From positions 34,185-98,184 of the forward strand of contig MKJV01000083.1 in assembly GCA_001942185.1 (NCBI GenBank): a stretch of DNA of 64,000 nucleotides, written 5' to 3'. Both the position numbers and the translations under genes were made by a program. The stretch is from Pseudonocardia sp. CNS-004 (GTDB lineage: Bacteria; Actinomycetota; Actinomycetes; Mycobacteriales; Pseudonocardiaceae). This document shows positions 27,463-39,500 of the stretch, piece by piece. Position 1 is the first letter of the stretch, and each line of letters begins with the position of its first letter. The notes under the pieces are model-generated. The model worked only from the letters and a program-made list of their open reading frames with translations, had not been told where the DNA came from and made no database searches.

Positions 27463-27614
27463 GTCGGACACTCCTCGGGTAGACGGTGAGGGGGAGCCGG
27501 GGTTGGGCCCCGGTCGCGAAGAACCAGGATACCTGCGCCGTCGCGGAGTCGTGCACGGGCCCTGTCGCCTTGACCGCGCCCCTGATCCACGGGACACGGC
27601 CTAGGCTCGGCGGG

Positions 27615-29238
27615 GTGCCACGGACCCTCGACACCGCGCTGCTCACGGGCTGGACGCGGGCGGCCACCACGGCGTTGGAGCGGCACTGCGCCGAGATCGA
27701 CCGGATCAACGTCTTCCCGGTGCCGGACGGTGACACGGGGACGAACCTGCTGCTGACCATGCGCGCCGCGGCCGAGGCCGTGCGGCGGGTGGTGCGGGAG
27801 AACGGTGCGGGCGCGGCACGGCCGTGGTGGCGGCGGCGCTGGCGCGTGGCGCGCTGGTCGGTGCGCGGGGCAACTCCGGGGTGATCCTCTCGCAGGTGCT
27901 GCGCGGGCTGGCGGAAGCGGTGACGCCGGCCCCCCGCCCGGGGGGAGCGGTGCTGGCCGACGCGCTGAAGCGGGCCCACCGGCTCGCCACCGCCGCGGTC
28001 AGCAGCCCCAAGGAGGGCACGGTCCTGTCCGTGCTCGCCGCGGCGGCGCGGGCGGCGGGTGAGGCGGGCTCGGACCGGCTCGACGACGTGGCGGTCGCCG
28101 CGGCGGAGGCGGCGGGCGAGGCCGTGCAGGCCACCACCGGGCAGCTGCCCGAGCTCGCGCGGGCGGGTGTCGTGGATGCCGGCGGGTTGGGGCTGTACCT
28201 GGTGCTGGACGCGCTCGCGGCCCTCGTCACCGGGCGGAACGGTGTCGAGCTGCCCCGGTCGCCGGTGCCGGCGGTCCGTGGCCGGGAGGTGCTGGTGGCG
28301 CAGCGGGAGGCCGGGTCGGCCGAGCACGACTACGAGGTCATGTACCTGCTGGACGGGCCGACGCCGCCCGCGTCGAGGTGCTGCGCGCGCGGCTGGCCGA
28401 GATCGGCGACTGCGTGGCGGTGGCGGGCGACTCCGACGGGCTGTGGAACGTCCACGTGCACTGCACCGACATCGGTGCTGCCGTCGAGGCCGGCATCGAG
28501 GCGGGCCGGCCGCACCGGATCACGGTGATGCGGTTCACCGACCAGGAGGCCCCGGCCGCGGAGCCGCGCAGGTTCGCGCGGGAACGGGCCGTGCTGATGG
28601 TCGTCACCGGGCCGGAGCTGGCCGACCTGGCCCGCTCGGCGGGCGCGTGGTGCTGGAGCACGGCCCGGGCGGCAGCGTCGAGGAGGACGAGGTCGCGGCG
28701 GCGTTGGCGGGCACCCGGGCACGGCACGTCGTGCTGCTGCCCGACGACGCCGATCTCGCGCCGGTGGCCGAGCGGGCGGCGGCGGTGGCCCGCCGTGACG
28801 GGCAGGAGGTGCTGGTCCTGCCCACGGCATCGGTGTTGCAGGGCCTGTCGGCGCTGGCCGTGCACGACCCGGCCCGCAGCGCGGGCGCGATGTCGTCGCG
28901 ATGGCCGAGGCCGCGGCGGGCACCCGCACCGGCGGCCTGGTGGTGGCCGAGTCCGAGGCGCTCACCTGGGTGGGCCGGTGCGAGCCGGGTGAGGTGCTCG
29001 GGATCACCGACGGCGAGGTCGTGTTGATCGCCCCCGATCTCGCTGTCGGTGCGTTGTGGTTGGCTCACCGCATGCTCACGGCAGGTGGTGAGATCGTCAC
29101 CGTGCTGCTGGGCACGGGGGCCGATCCGGCGCTGGGTGCCGGGCTCGCCGCCGACCTGCGCCGCACCACCCCGAGGTCGACGTCGTCGTGCACCGGGGTG
29201 GGCAGACCGACTACCCGCTCGTGCTGGGGGTGGAATGA
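27615..29238 (+). CDS. DAK2-domain (DhaL/FakA/YloV-like) protein, five frameshifts
   Basis: Homologue of the DAK2/DegV-partner kinases (FakA-like), about 542 residues after repair. The nucleotide-site motif is NVFPVPDGDTGTNLLLTMRA (about residues 34-53), then GARGNSGVILSQVLRGLAEA and GVVDAGGLGLYLVLDAL. The C-terminal half has the FakA-C blocks MAEAAAGTRTGGLVVAESEA and LTAGGEIVTVLLGTGADP. Five breaks (about 27815, 28365, 28650, 28887, 29172) are all one-base losses in G/C-rich runs, and each can be repaired to the family sequence. The stop overlaps the recG ATG, and the position between rpmB and recG is conserved in actinobacteria. Five independent mutations in such a gene would be surprising, hence suspected sequence errors. 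Confidence 0.85.
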
Positions 29239-31418
29239 CCGCGATCGACATGTCGAGCGCGCTGGAGCCGCTGGTCGGCAAGCGCACCGCCGCGGCGCTC
29301 GAGTCGCTCGACATCACCACGGTCGGTGCGCTGGTGCGCCACTACCCGCGCCGCTACGTCGACCGCGGGAAGCTCACCGACATCGCCGGACTGGAGATCG
29401 GCGAGCAGGCCACGCTGGTGGCGCAGGTGGAGAAGTCGGTGCTGCGCGACATGCGGTCGCGACGGGGCAAGCTCCTCAACGTCGTCATCCGCGACGAGAA
29501 GGGCGCCACGATCGACTGCACGTTCTTCAACGGGCACAAGGTGCAGCACATCATCAAGCCCGGCGTGCGTGCGGTGTTCTCCGGCAAGGTCGGGGTGTTC
29601 AACCAGAAGCTGCAGCTCACCCACCCGCAGTTCGAGCCGCTCGACGAGGCCGACGAGATCCGCCCGTTCCTGTCGGTCTACCCGGCCACCGGGAAGATCA
29701 CTTCGCAGCAGGTCGCGCGCTGCGTGCGGCAGGTCCTCGACCTGCTCGACGACCCCACCGACCCGCTGCCCGAGCTCGTGCGGGGCCGGGAGAAGCTCGC
29801 CGAGCTCGGGCGGGCGCTGCGGCGGATCCACGTACCGGAGTCCGAGGCCGACATCCACGCCGCCCGCCACCGCCTCGTGTGGGACGAGGCGATGGGCGTG
29901 CAGCTCGCGCTGGCGCTGCGCCGCCACGCCACCGCGCAGCGCCCGGCCGCGGCGTGCCCGCCGGTGCCGGGTGGCCTGCTCGACGCGTTCGACGCCCGGC
30001 TGCCGTTCGCGCTCACCGCCGGGCAGCACACCGTCGGTTCCGAGATCGCCGCCGACCTCGCCCGCGAGCACCCGATGAACCGGCTCGTGCAGGGCGACGT
30101 CGGTGCGGGCAAGACGGTCGTGGCGCTGCGGGCGATGCTGCAGGTCGTCGACGGCGGCCGGCAGGCCGTGCTGCTCGCCCCCACCGAGGTGCTGGCCGCC
30201 CAGCACGCCCGCTCGCTGCGCGCGCTGCTCGGCCCGCTGGGCAGGGCGGGCGAGCTCGACGCCGCGGAGCAGGCCACGAGCATCACCCTGCTCACCGGCT
30301 CGCTCGGCGCGAAGGCCCGCCGGCAGGCGCTGCTCGACGCGCAGTCCGGGGCGGCCGGCATCGTCGTCGGCACCCACGCGCTGATCCAGGACCACGTCGG
30401 CTTCGCTGACCTCGGCCTCGTCGTGGTCGACGAGCAGCACCGCTTCGGGGTGGAGCAACGCGACGCGCTGCGCAGCCGCGGCGAGCTGGCCCCCCACGTG
30501 CTCGTCATGACGGCCACGCCGATCCCGCGCACCGTCGCGATGACGGTGTACGGCGACCTCGAGGTCTCGGCGCTGCGCGAGCTGCCCCGCGGCCGCTCGC
30601 CCATCTCCACCAGCGTCGTGCCGCTCGCGGATAAGCCCACCTGGTTCGACCGCGTGTGGCGCCGGGTGCGGGAGGAGGTCGCGGCAGGCCACCAGGCCTA
30701 CGTCGTGTGCCCGCGCGTGGGGGGCACCGACGCGGAGGTCGAGCTCGTCGACACCGAGGATCCGGACATCGGCGCCGACTCCGACGACGGGGAGTCCAAA
30801 CGTCCCCCGCTGGCGGTGCTGGAGGTGGCGCCCAAGCTCGCCGACGGGGCGCTGGAAGGGCTGCGCATCGGCGTACTGCACGGCAAGCTCCCGCCCGACG
30901 AGAAGGACGCCGTGATGCGGGCCTTCGAGCGGGGCGGGCTCGACGTGCTGGTGGCCACCACCGTCATCGAGGTCGGGGTCGACGTCCCGAACTCCACCGC
31001 GATGGTCATCCTCGACGCCGACCGCTTCGGGCTCTCGCAGCTCCACCAGCTGCGCGGCCGCGTGGGCCGCGGCTCCGCGCCCGGGGTGTGCCTGCTCGTC
31101 ACCGACATGCCGGCCGGCACCACGGCCCGCGAGCGGCTCGACGCCGTCGCGGGCACCACCGACGGGTTCGAGCTCGCCCGCCTCGACCTGGAGCTGCGCC
31201 GCGAGGGCGACGTGCTGGGCGCGTTGCAGTCCGGTCGCCGCTCCGGCCTGCGGCTGCTGTCGCTGCTGCGGCACGAGGAGATCATCGCCAAGGCGCAGGT
31301 GTACGCCACCCACATCGTCGCCGACGACCCCGGCCTGCGCCGCCACTCCGGCCTCGCCGCGCTGGTCGGGGAGACGGTGGGCGACGAGGAGCGCGCAGCG
31401 TATCTGGACAAGGTGTGA
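29235..31418 (+). CDS. recG: ATP-dependent DNA helicase RecG
   Basis: A 727-residue helicase that remodels stalled replication forks. An N-terminal OB wedge domain (about residues 60-150) precedes the two helicase lobes. Walker A is QGDVGAGKTVVALRAM (about 285), motif II is VVVDEQHRFGVEQRDAL (the DEQH box typical of RecG, about 398), motif III MTATPIPRTVAMTV (about 426), motif V VGVDVPNSTAMVILDADRFG and motif VI QLRGRVGRG. Uninterrupted frame. ATG 29235 overlaps the DAK2 stop. Confidence 0.97.
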   Translation: MTAIDMSSALEPLVGKRTAAALESLDITTVGALVRHYPRRYVDRGKLTDIAGLEIGEQATLVAQVEKSVLRDMRSRRGKLLNVVIRDEKGATIDCTFFNGHKVQHIIKPGVRAVFSGKVGVFNQKLQLTHPQFEPLDEADEIRPFLSVYPATGKITSQQVARCVRQVLDLLDDPTDPLPELVRGREKLAELGRALRRIHVPESEADIHAARHRLVWDEAMGVQLALALRRHATAQRPAAACPPVPGGLLDAFDARLPFALTAGQHTVGSEIAADLAREHPMNRLVQGDVGAGKTVVALRAMLQVVDGGRQAVLLAPTEVLAAQHARSLRALLGPLGRAGELDAAEQATSITLLTGSLGAKARRQALLDAQSGAAGIVVGTHALIQDHVGFADLGLVVVDEQHRFGVEQRDALRSRGELAPHVLVMTATPIPRTVAMTVYGDLEVSALRELPRGRSPISTSVVPLADKPTWFDRVWRRVREEVAAGHQAYVVCPRVGGTDAEVELVDTEDPDIGADSDDGESKRPPLAVLEVAPKLADGALEGLRIGVLHGKLPPDEKDAVMRAFERGGLDVLVATTVIEVGVDVPNSTAMVILDADRFGLSQLHQLRGRVGRGSAPGVCLLVTDMPAGTTARERLDAVAGTTDGFELARLDLELRREGDVLGALQSGRRSGLRLLSLLRHEEIIAKAQVYATHIVADDPGLRRHSGLAALVGETVGDEERAAYLDKV

Positions 31419-31447
31419 TCCGCCCCGACCCGAGGAGTGAGTTGTCC

Positions 31448-32242
31448 GTGACGGAACCGAGCCGCGAGATCAGGACCGATGTGCCGGGTGCGGCCCGCAT
31501 CTGGAACTACTGGTTGGGCGGCAAGGACAACTACCAGGCCGACCGGCTCGCGGCCGAGGCCGCCCTGCAGTACTACGACATGGCCACGTTCGCGCAGCAG
31601 TCGCGGCAGTTCCTCAACCGGGTCGTGCGGTTCCTCGCCGCGGAGGCCGGGATCCGGCAGTTCCTCGACATCGGCACCGGCCTCCCCACGATGCAGAACA
31701 CCCACGAGATCGCCCAGACGATCGCGCCGGACTCGAAGATCGTCTACGTCGACAACGATCCGATCGTGCTGGCACACGCGCGGGTGCTGCTGAGGAACAC
31801 CACCCCGGAGGGCGTCACCGACTACGTCGAGGCCGACTACCACGATCCGGATCTGATCATCGCCCGGGCGCGGGAGATCCTGGACTTCGACCAGCCGATC
31901 GCGGTCATGTTCATGGGTGTGCTCGGCCACGCACGGGGCTTCGCGGAGTCGCATGCGGTCGTGGCGCGCGTGGTGGATGCGGTGCCATCGGGCAGCTACC
32001 TGGCGGTGTGGGACGGCAACGACACCAACGCCGCCCTCAATGCGCTCGCCGAGAACTACGCGAAGTCCGGGGGAGTGCCCTACATCCAGCAGCCCGTCGA
32101 GCACATCCGCGGGTACTTCGCCGGGTTGGAGATGGTCGAACCGGGCCTGGTGTCGGTCACGGAGTGGCGGCCGGAGCCCACCGAGATCGGCACGGTCGAA
32201 CCGCTGCGCGAGACCACGGGCGGGGTGGCGCGCAAGCCGTGA
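31448..32242 (+). CDS. SAM-dependent methyltransferase, DUF574 (Methyltransf_19) family
   Basis: A 264-residue methyltransferase of an actinobacteria-specific family. The N-terminus has the family tag IRTDVPGAARIWNYWLGGKD. The SAM site is FLDIGTGLPTMQNTHEIAQ (about residues 75-93) and IVYVDNDPIVLAHARVLL follows. GTG 31448 is chosen for its spacing from gaggagtgag; TTG 31442 is an alternative. It lies 29 bp after recG and could be read from that transcript. The substrate is unknown. It begins the accessory insert that splits the recG-pyc block. Confidence 0.9.
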   Translation: MTEPSREIRTDVPGAARIWNYWLGGKDNYQADRLAAEAALQYYDMATFAQQSRQFLNRVVRFLAAEAGIRQFLDIGTGLPTMQNTHEIAQTIAPDSKIVYVDNDPIVLAHARVLLRNTTPEGVTDYVEADYHDPDLIIARAREILDFDQPIAVMFMGVLGHARGFAESHAVVARVVDAVPSGSYLAVWDGNDTNAALNALAENYAKSGGVPYIQQPVEHIRGYFAGLEMVEPGLVSVTEWRPEPTEIGTVEPLRETTGGVARKP

Positions 32243-32284
32243 TGCGTGCCGCCCTGCCACCACTGCCGACGATCGACGTACACA

Positions 32285-32346
32285 TGATCGGCCGAAGTGG
32301 TGCCAGCGCGTCACATCCGGCGCGCTCCTACCACTTCCGGTGATCA
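32285..32346. repeat. Palindromic element, copy 1 (TGATC...GATCA family)
   Basis: A 62-bp imperfect palindrome. The arms begin TGATCGGCCGAAGTGGT and its partner reads TGATCACCGGAAGTGGT on the other strand; 20 of the first 26 positions pair. It sits 43 bp after the methyltransferase stop. Four other elements of the same build occur in the window. Confidence 0.7.
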
Positions 32347-32408
32347 CACCCCGTCGGCCGGTGCCCAGCGGAGCCCGAAAGCGCTGCTGCCCCGCCGACG
32401 CAACCTCT

Positions 32409-32472
32409 TGATCGTTGTGAGATCGGGCCGCCCGCCGCCGCGAGGACGCTGTGGCCCATCTCGGACCGATCA
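32409..32472. repeat. Palindromic element, copy 2 (TGATC...GATCA family)
   Basis: A 64-bp imperfect palindrome. Arms TGATCGTTGTGAGATCGGGC and, on the other strand, TGATCGGTCCGAGATGGGCC. A second inverted repeat of 14 bp (13 pairing) overlaps its end at 32459-32494 and again ends in TGATC. Together with copy 1 these elements fill most of the 297-bp gap before the STAND genes and may help terminate convergent transcription. Confidence 0.6.
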
Positions 32473-32539
32473 TGCGGTCCTGATCGATCCGAGACCGGGT
32501 TGGGCGCCCCGCCGAGGGCGATCGGGCGCCGCTCGGCCC

Positions 32540-35500
32540 TCACTCCGCGCAGGGCGGGTCGGCCGGGAGGCCGGGCGGGAGCAGGGCCGCCTCGGCGGGC
32601 GTGAACGGGCGGGCGAACGTCGCGCACAGCGCGTCCCGCCACCCCCGCCCGGTGGCCGGGATCTCGAGCCGCAGGAGGTCGTCGACGGCCTGGAGCCCGA
32701 GTACGTCGCCGGTCTCGTCGATGCCCCGCGGGGTCAGGGTGCTCAGCTGGTCCCTCGTGTGCACGCCGCCTGCGACGACACCGGTCTCGAGATCGACGAA
32801 GGTGATCCGGCCATCACCGAGGGTGACGAGGTAGCCGTCCGAGGTGGCGCCGACGAGCGAGGTGGTCGTGGGTGCCGGGATCGCCTGCCGGGTCTGCCGG
32901 AGCGTGGCGACGTCCCAGATCTGCACGGTCCGGTCCCGGGTGAGGACGGCCAGGCGCTCTCCGGACACGTCGAAGGCGAGCGGCTTGTTGATCGTCAGGT
33001 TCTCGGTGCTCGCGGAGGTCGGGATGCCTGCCACCAGCCGCCCGGCCGTCGTGTCCCAGACCTGCACGTCCTCGGGGCCCATCACCGCGACCTGGCCGGG
33101 ATGGCCGGGGCGGGCCAGCAGGAACGGGGCGCCGCGGAAGAACCTGATCTGCCCATCGGTCTCGCCGAGCTGCACCGGCCGGCCGATGGCGCGGCCGGTC
33201 GCCGGGTCCCACGCCGAGAGCACGCCGTCGGCCAGCGCCACCAGCGGGCCGTCCGAGGAGCGCTCGAGCACCAACCGCTCCTGCTGGGGGACGGTGCCAC
33301 GCGGGGGACCGCCTTCCCGCGGAGGCAGCGTGATCTCGGTGGTCGGCCGCAGCTGCGGCAGGTCGTAGCCGGTGAGGTGCCAGCCGCCGGGGGTGATCCG
33401 CCCGTTCCAGAGCGTGTCGCCGTCGGTGAAGGCCGTGGTGCCCGGCCCGCCGATGCCGCTCACCTCGCCCAGACGCGTGCCGTCCGGCGCCACCGTGGTG
33501 AAACCGGCGCGCGTGTCCACGAGGTAGTGCTCGTCGGTGATCGAGGTGACGGTCTCGCCGGGGCCTCGGGTGACGGTCGGCGGCAGCGGATCGGCGCGCA
33601 GCCGCAACAGGGACGTGCCGAACGCCAGCAGGGCGCCGCGGCGGCCCTCGATGACACCGACGGTCAGAGCGCGCTCCGACCCGGACAGGAACCTCAGCGG
33701 GAGCTCCTCCGGGACCGTGACGTGGACGCCCTCACCGGTGCGCAGGTCGGTGAGCCGCAACGTGCGTACGGCGTGCGGTTCGAGCAGTGCGCGCCCGTCG
33801 CCGGACAGGTGGTGGCCGTTGCAGCTGACGCTGAGCGAGATCCGTCGCGGCGTGCCGCCGTCGAACGGGGTCACGACCAGGGTGTCGGTCGCCGGCCACG
33901 GCTGCGGCGACGGCTCGCAGGTGGCGAACGCCGCACCGTCGAGCACGGACTGGGCGCCTTCGGGCAGGGTGGCGAGCTCGGCGCCGTCGGAGAGCGCGCG
34001 GACGACGAGCCTGCTGGTCTCGATGTCGGGCTGCCCGCGGCGCACCAGGACCCGGTTCGGGTCCGTCGTGAGGGTGACGGCGGACGCGTCCTCGGACAGC
34101 ACGCCGAGCGCGTGCGGCACGTCGGCGCCGGTGGCGATCTCGCGGATCCGGACCGTCGCCCGGTTGGCGCCATCGACCTCGACCCACGAGAGGCGGGTGG
34201 AATCGGGGCCGAACCGGGCGCGCGGCCTCGGTGCCGGGGGTGGCCTGCAGCGGGATCGCTGGGCCGTCTCCGGCGAGTTCGCGCAGCTCGATCCCGCTGA
34301 GGTCCGGCTTCTGGACGGCCAGCCAGCGCCCGTCCGGGCTCACGGTCAGCTGCCGGTCGAAGGGGACACCGGTCAGCTCCCGGTGCCGCGGGTCGGGTCC
34401 GGACAGCCCGGTGACGACGACCGGGTGCGGTGCCGCGACGAGCACCGCGGTGTCGCCGCCGACCAGCAGGTCCGTGATCGGTGCCGCGGTCAGGCCCGGT
34501 AGCTCCCGCTCGACGCCGCGCAGGGCGACGTAGGACTGCAGCAGTGCCGCGCGCGCCTGTGGGTTGCGGGGATCGGCCCGCCACGCGGCGAGCGCGAGCT
34601 GCGCGGCCTCCGCCGGGTCCTGCACGGCACGGGCCTGCGCCACCCGGCCGAGCGCGTCGGCGTTGGCGACGGTCAGCTGGTCGGCGATCGCGTTCCCGCT
34701 GCTCACCGTGACGGCGGTCAGCACGGCCGCGCCGACCGCCAGCACGCCGAGCACGGCCGCCACCAGCTGCCAGCGCCGGACCTCGCGGCGCCGGTGTGCC
34801 GTGCTGCGCCGCAGGTAGTCGCGGTCGGCAGCGGTCAGGTCGGCCGCGCGTGCGGGCAGCCACTCGCCCGCGCCCGCCAGCGCCGCGCCGCGCAACAGCG
34901 CGGCATCGTCGCGGTCCTCGGACTCCCAGCGTTCCCGCTGCGCGTCGACCTTCTCCCGCCATGCGAGGAACTCGCGGTCGGCCTCCAGCCAGTTCCGCAG
35001 CCGCGGCCAGTGGTCGAGCAGCGCCTGGTGGGCGAGGTCGACGACGTCGCCGGAGCCCGCGGAGGAGCTGACCGTCACCAACCGGCCGGCGGTGAGGCCC
35101 GCGAGCAACGCCTCCTGGTCCGCCGGGAGCTGGTCGACCGGTACCGGGCGGCGCACCAACCGGCCGTCGCGGTCGGGGCGGGCGAGCGCGGTGAGCAGCC
35201 GGCGCAGCGCCTCCGACGAGCCCGGCGGCATGCCGTCGACGACCTCGTCCGCGTGCCGGGCGAGCGCCCCCGCGACCCCACCCGCGGCGGTGTAGCCGGC
35301 CATCGTGAGGAAACCGCCCTCGCGCCGCTCCCACACCTGCGCCAGCAACGACTCGACCAGCGGGAGCCGTCCGGGTTCGGCGCCCGCGTCGTCGAGGATC
35401 GTCTCGACGAGCCCCGGCTCGAACCCCAGCCCGGGCGGTCGGCGCGCGGGCTCGACGATCGCCTCGCGCAGCTGCTCCCGGCCGAGCGGTCCGATGAGCA

Positions 35501-36532
35501 CGGTGCCGCCCGCGAGGGCCTCGACCAGCTCGGGGGTGGACAGCTCGTCGAGGCTGTTCCAGCGCAACGTCAGCACCGCGCGGACCTTCCGCCCGTGCCG
35601 GGGGTCGGTGTGATCCACGACGGCGGCGAGCAGCTCCCGTGCCGCTGTCGGGTCGAGGGCGGCCAGCTCCTCGAACTGGTCGAGCACCATCACGAGATCG
35701 TGCTCGCCCGCATCCGGGAGCGAGGCCGCGGTGGCCTGCCCCTCCCCGACGCGTACGTACGCGACCTCCGTGCCCGCCGCGCGGAGGCGCGGCACCAGAC
35801 CGGCGCGGACCAGCGACGACTTCCCGGCCCCCGACGGCCCGGCGACCGCCACCACCGGGCGGCGCGCGACGAGGTCGGTGAGCCGGGCGATCTCCTCGGC
35901 ACGGCCGAAGAACGTGTCGGCGTGCTCCTCGTCGAACGGGCGCAGCCCCTGGTACGGGCCCGGAAGCTGCTCGGGGTCGTGGCCGAGGACGTCGTCGATG
36001 GGCAGCATGCGCGGCGCGTCGCGGCCCGGAACGACCATCCCGATGACGGCGGCGGTGTCCGCCTCCCAGACCGGCGCCCCGGCGAACCCACCGTCGATCA
36101 CCGGTTCGCCGGCGCCCGGTGCAGCTGCCGGTCCGGGCCGATGCGGCCGGTGGACCACAGCCCGTCGGTGAGCCCCTCGGGGAATCCGAGCACCATGAAC
36201 GTCCGGTCCGCCGCCCGGTCGACCCGGCGCAGCGGCGGCATCCGCACGTCCCACGGGAGGGCATCGGCGAGCCGCAGCAGCACCGGCCCGTCCGGGCCGG
36301 CAGGCCGGATCTCGACCCGCGCGGCCACCCGCAGCGGGGCGTCGTCGGCGTCGCGCAGGAGCGGGAAGTCCAGCCACACGGTCGCACCCGCGTCCGCGTC
36401 CGCGAGCACCGATGCCGCCGTCGCGACGAGTCCCGGCCCCACGAGGAACGCCGCGCCCGCCACCTCGCCGCCCACCCACACCCGCAGCATCCCGGCGGCC
36501 AGCAGCTGCGGGTCGCGCACGGTGGCGGTCAC
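32540..36532 (-). CDS. Trypsin-like (degenerate) / STAND NTPase / TM / beta-propeller protein, frameshifted
   Basis: About 1,331 residues. Order: trypsin-2-like domain (1-170), STAND NTPase (about 190-580), one TM helix (LVAAVLGVLAVGAAVLTAVT), then WD40-like propeller blades to a tail ending FTPAEAALLPPGL. NTPase motifs: Walker A VAVAGPSGAGKSSLVRAGLV and Walker B VMVLDQFEELAAL. The protease domain appears dead: where the sister protein has ATCAHVV this one has ATAASVL, GDVALLRL is DGPVLLRL, and GGFSGCP is GGFAGAP, so His, Asp and Ser are all replaced. Breaks lie near 36115 (one-base loss) and 34225 (net gain of one or loss of two). GTG 36532, after gatcgggaggacgcc, is only 13 bp from the sister gene's stop, so the two are cotranscribed. 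Likely a membrane-tethered sensor or scaffold. Confidence 0.85.
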
Positions 36533-36545
36533 GGCGTCCTCCCGA

Positions 36546-39500
36546 TCACGACGCGCACGGAGGGGAGGTGCCGGTGCCGGCCGGCAGCAGGGCGAGCTCC
36601 TCGGCGCGCAAGGGCGGTCGAGCACGGAGCAGATCCGGTCGCGCCAGCCGGCCGCGGTCAACGGGACCAGGTCGGACCGGTTCGTGTAGAGCGTCGACCC
36701 GAGCTTCGCGGCGGTGCCGTCGAGCGTGAGGCTGTCGAAGTTGCCCTCGCGGAGCACCACACCGGCCTCGCGGTAGCCGTCGAGATCGACGAGGCGCAGC
36801 TCGGTGCCGTACGGCTGGGCCGTGCCGACCACGACGAGGTGGCCATCGGCAGCGAATCCGCCGAGGCGCTGCGCGTTCGGGGCGGGCAGCACCGGCCCGA
36901 TCCGGGCTCCGGTGTCCAGGTCCCAGAACTCGATCGTCCGCTCCGGGGTGAGGACGGCCATCTGCCTGCCGGTCGGTTCGATCGCGAACGACGGCATCAC
37001 CCACCGGTCGAGCCCCTCCAGCGGGCGGTAGCCGGTGGGGATCGTGCGTAGCAGAACTCCGCTCGTCGCGTCCCACAGCTGGAGCCCGCCGTCGGGCCCG
37101 ACGAGCACGGCGTGGCCGTCGTGCGCCGGGCGGGCGATCATGTTCGGCGCGATCTGGTACCAGAGGCGCTCCCGCCCTGTGCCGAGCGTCGTGCCCGGGG
37201 CGAGCAGTTGCCCGGTCTGCGGGTCCAGCGCGCTCAGCACCCCGTCGCTGAGGCTCACCAGCGGGCCGTCCGGCGGGGTGTTCTGGTCGACGGCGACGAG
37301 CTGCCCCATGAACGGTTGCGGCGACGTCGGCAGCGGGTCGGCCGAGGTCGGCAGCCGGTACGAGGTGATCGTGCGCAGCGATGGGAGCTCGTAGCGGGTG
37401 AGCGTCCAGGAGGCCTGCTCGGGCCGCGCGACGACGAGCCCGGAACCGACCGACAACAGGCTCGTGTCCGGAGCCACCCCGGGGAGCTGCGCGAGCAGGG
37501 CGCCGGAACCGGCGTCGTGGACGGCGACCCCGTCGTCGACGTGGCTGACCAGGTAGCGCCCGTCGTCACTGACGGTGGACCTCAGCACCAGACCGTTGAT
37601 CTCGGTGTCGTCGAGGTCGTGGCGGGTGGCGAACCGCAGCACCGCGCCGTGGTGCGCGGCGAGGACGACGGGCTCGCCGGGCGGGCCGGCGACGTTGATC
37701 GAGGCCATCGCCGTGAGCCCCGACGTGGCGGGGTGGTCCTCGACCATGCCCTGCACCAGGTCGACGTCGTGCGCCGTCCCGTCCCGGAGGTCGACCACGC
37801 GGACCGCGTCGCGGCGCAGGTCGCCGCTGTCGCTCTGGGAGATCGCGAAGTCGCCGCCCGCCGTGAGGAGGCGGTTGCAGTTCGTGGAGGAGCGCAGGCC
37901 GGTGTGCACCGGTGCCTCCGACGAGCCGACGGGCGCCACCGTCAGCTCCAGCTCGTCGTTCCCGGCCGGGGTGCAGGACGCCACGGCGGCCCCGCCGCGC
38001 ACCACGCTGGATCCCGCCGGCAGCTCCTGCACGCTCCCGTCGGCGAGGGAGCGCAGCGTCAGCCGGGAGTTCTCGGTGGTCGTGGTGATGCCCGGGTCCG
38101 TCGGGCCGTGGTCGCGCACGAGCAGCAGGTTCGGGTCCGGCGTCAGCCACGCGGCCTCGAGGTCCGGGGCGAACGGGCCGAGCCCGTGCGGCACCCGGGC
38201 GTTCGAGCGCAGATCCCACACCACCAGCGAGAGCACGCCGGCGGCATCGACCTCCAGCCACATCAGCCGCTCGCCACCCGGGGAGAAGCGGGGTCCCCCG
38301 ACCTGCGCCGCCGCGCTGGGGAGGGTCCGCACCTGCGCCGGGGCGTCGAGGTCGCGGATGTGCACGGCGCTGAAGTCCGGGGGTACGTCGGCGAGCTGCC
38401 GGCCGTCCGGGCTGATCGCGAGCTGGTGGTCGGGGCCGAGATCGGTCAGTTCCGTGCGGCCGGGCTCCGGGCCGCTGACGGCGGTGATCAGCACCGGGTG
38501 CGGGGCGGCGACGGCGACGGCGGTGTCCCCGGCCGCGGCCAGCGCCGTGACCGGCTCCGGCGAGACGTTGGCCAGCTCCGCGTCCGCCGTCCCGAGCGAC
38601 CCGGCGGCCGCGGCGAGTGCGGTACGGGCCTGCGGCTGGTCCGGGTCGGCCCGCCACGCGGCCAGCGCGAGCTGGGCGCCGAGCACGACGTCGGTGGGGG
38701 TGCGGGTCTGCGACTCGCGGGCCAGCGCGCCCGCGTTGGCCGTGGCGAGGTGCCCGGCGAGCGTCTGCCGGCGCTCGACCGCGAGCACCGCGAGCGAGGC
38801 GGCCACCAGCCCAGTACCGCGAGCACCGCCGTGACCAGGCGCCACCTGCGGACCTCGAACCGCTGCCGGTCGCGGCTGCGGCGCACGTAGTCGGTGCTCG
38901 CTGCGGTGAGGTCCGCCGCCCGGTCGGGCAGCCAGTCGGCGGCCTCGGTGAGCGTGGCGCCGCGCAGCAGCGCGCTGGGGGCACGGTCCTCGGACTCCCA
39001 CCGTTCCCGCTGGGCGTCCACCCGTTCCCGCCAGCCGAGGAACGCGCGGTCGGCCGCCAGCCAGTCCTGCAGGCGGGGCCAGTGGTCGATGACGGCCTGG
39101 TGCGCGGGCTCGACGGTCATGTCACCGCCGGTTCCGGACGGTCCGACGACGAGCAACCGGGCCCCGGTCAGCACCGACACCAGCGCCCGCTGCTCGGCAG
39201 GCAGCTCGGCGAGCGGCACCGCCTGCCGGACGAACCGGCCGTCGCGGTCGGGCCGGGCCAGGGCGAGGAACAGCCTGCGGACGTGGTCCACGGCGTCCGC
39301 ATCGAGCCCGGCGAGGACCCGCTCGGCGTGCGTGGCCACCGCGCCCGCCACCCCGCCCGCCGCCTCGTACCCCTGCACCGTGAGCCGGCTGCCGTCGCGG
39401 CGGTCCCACAGGTCGGTCAGCAGCGACGCGACGAGCGGGAGCTGGCCGGGTTCCGCGCCCGCGTCGTCGAGGATCCGGTCGACCAGGCCCGGCTCGAACT

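Noticed and set aside
27615..29238. Programmed ribosomal frameshifting in the DAK2 gene and others
   Set aside because: Five shifts in one gene and 29 across unrelated genes, without slippery heptamers or consistent downstream structures, fit missing bases far better than recoding.
29211..31346. A 711-codon open frame antisense to recG
   Set aside because: Composition is that of a mirror frame (Gly/Arg/His-rich, no domain) and recG is intact and conserved on the other strand.
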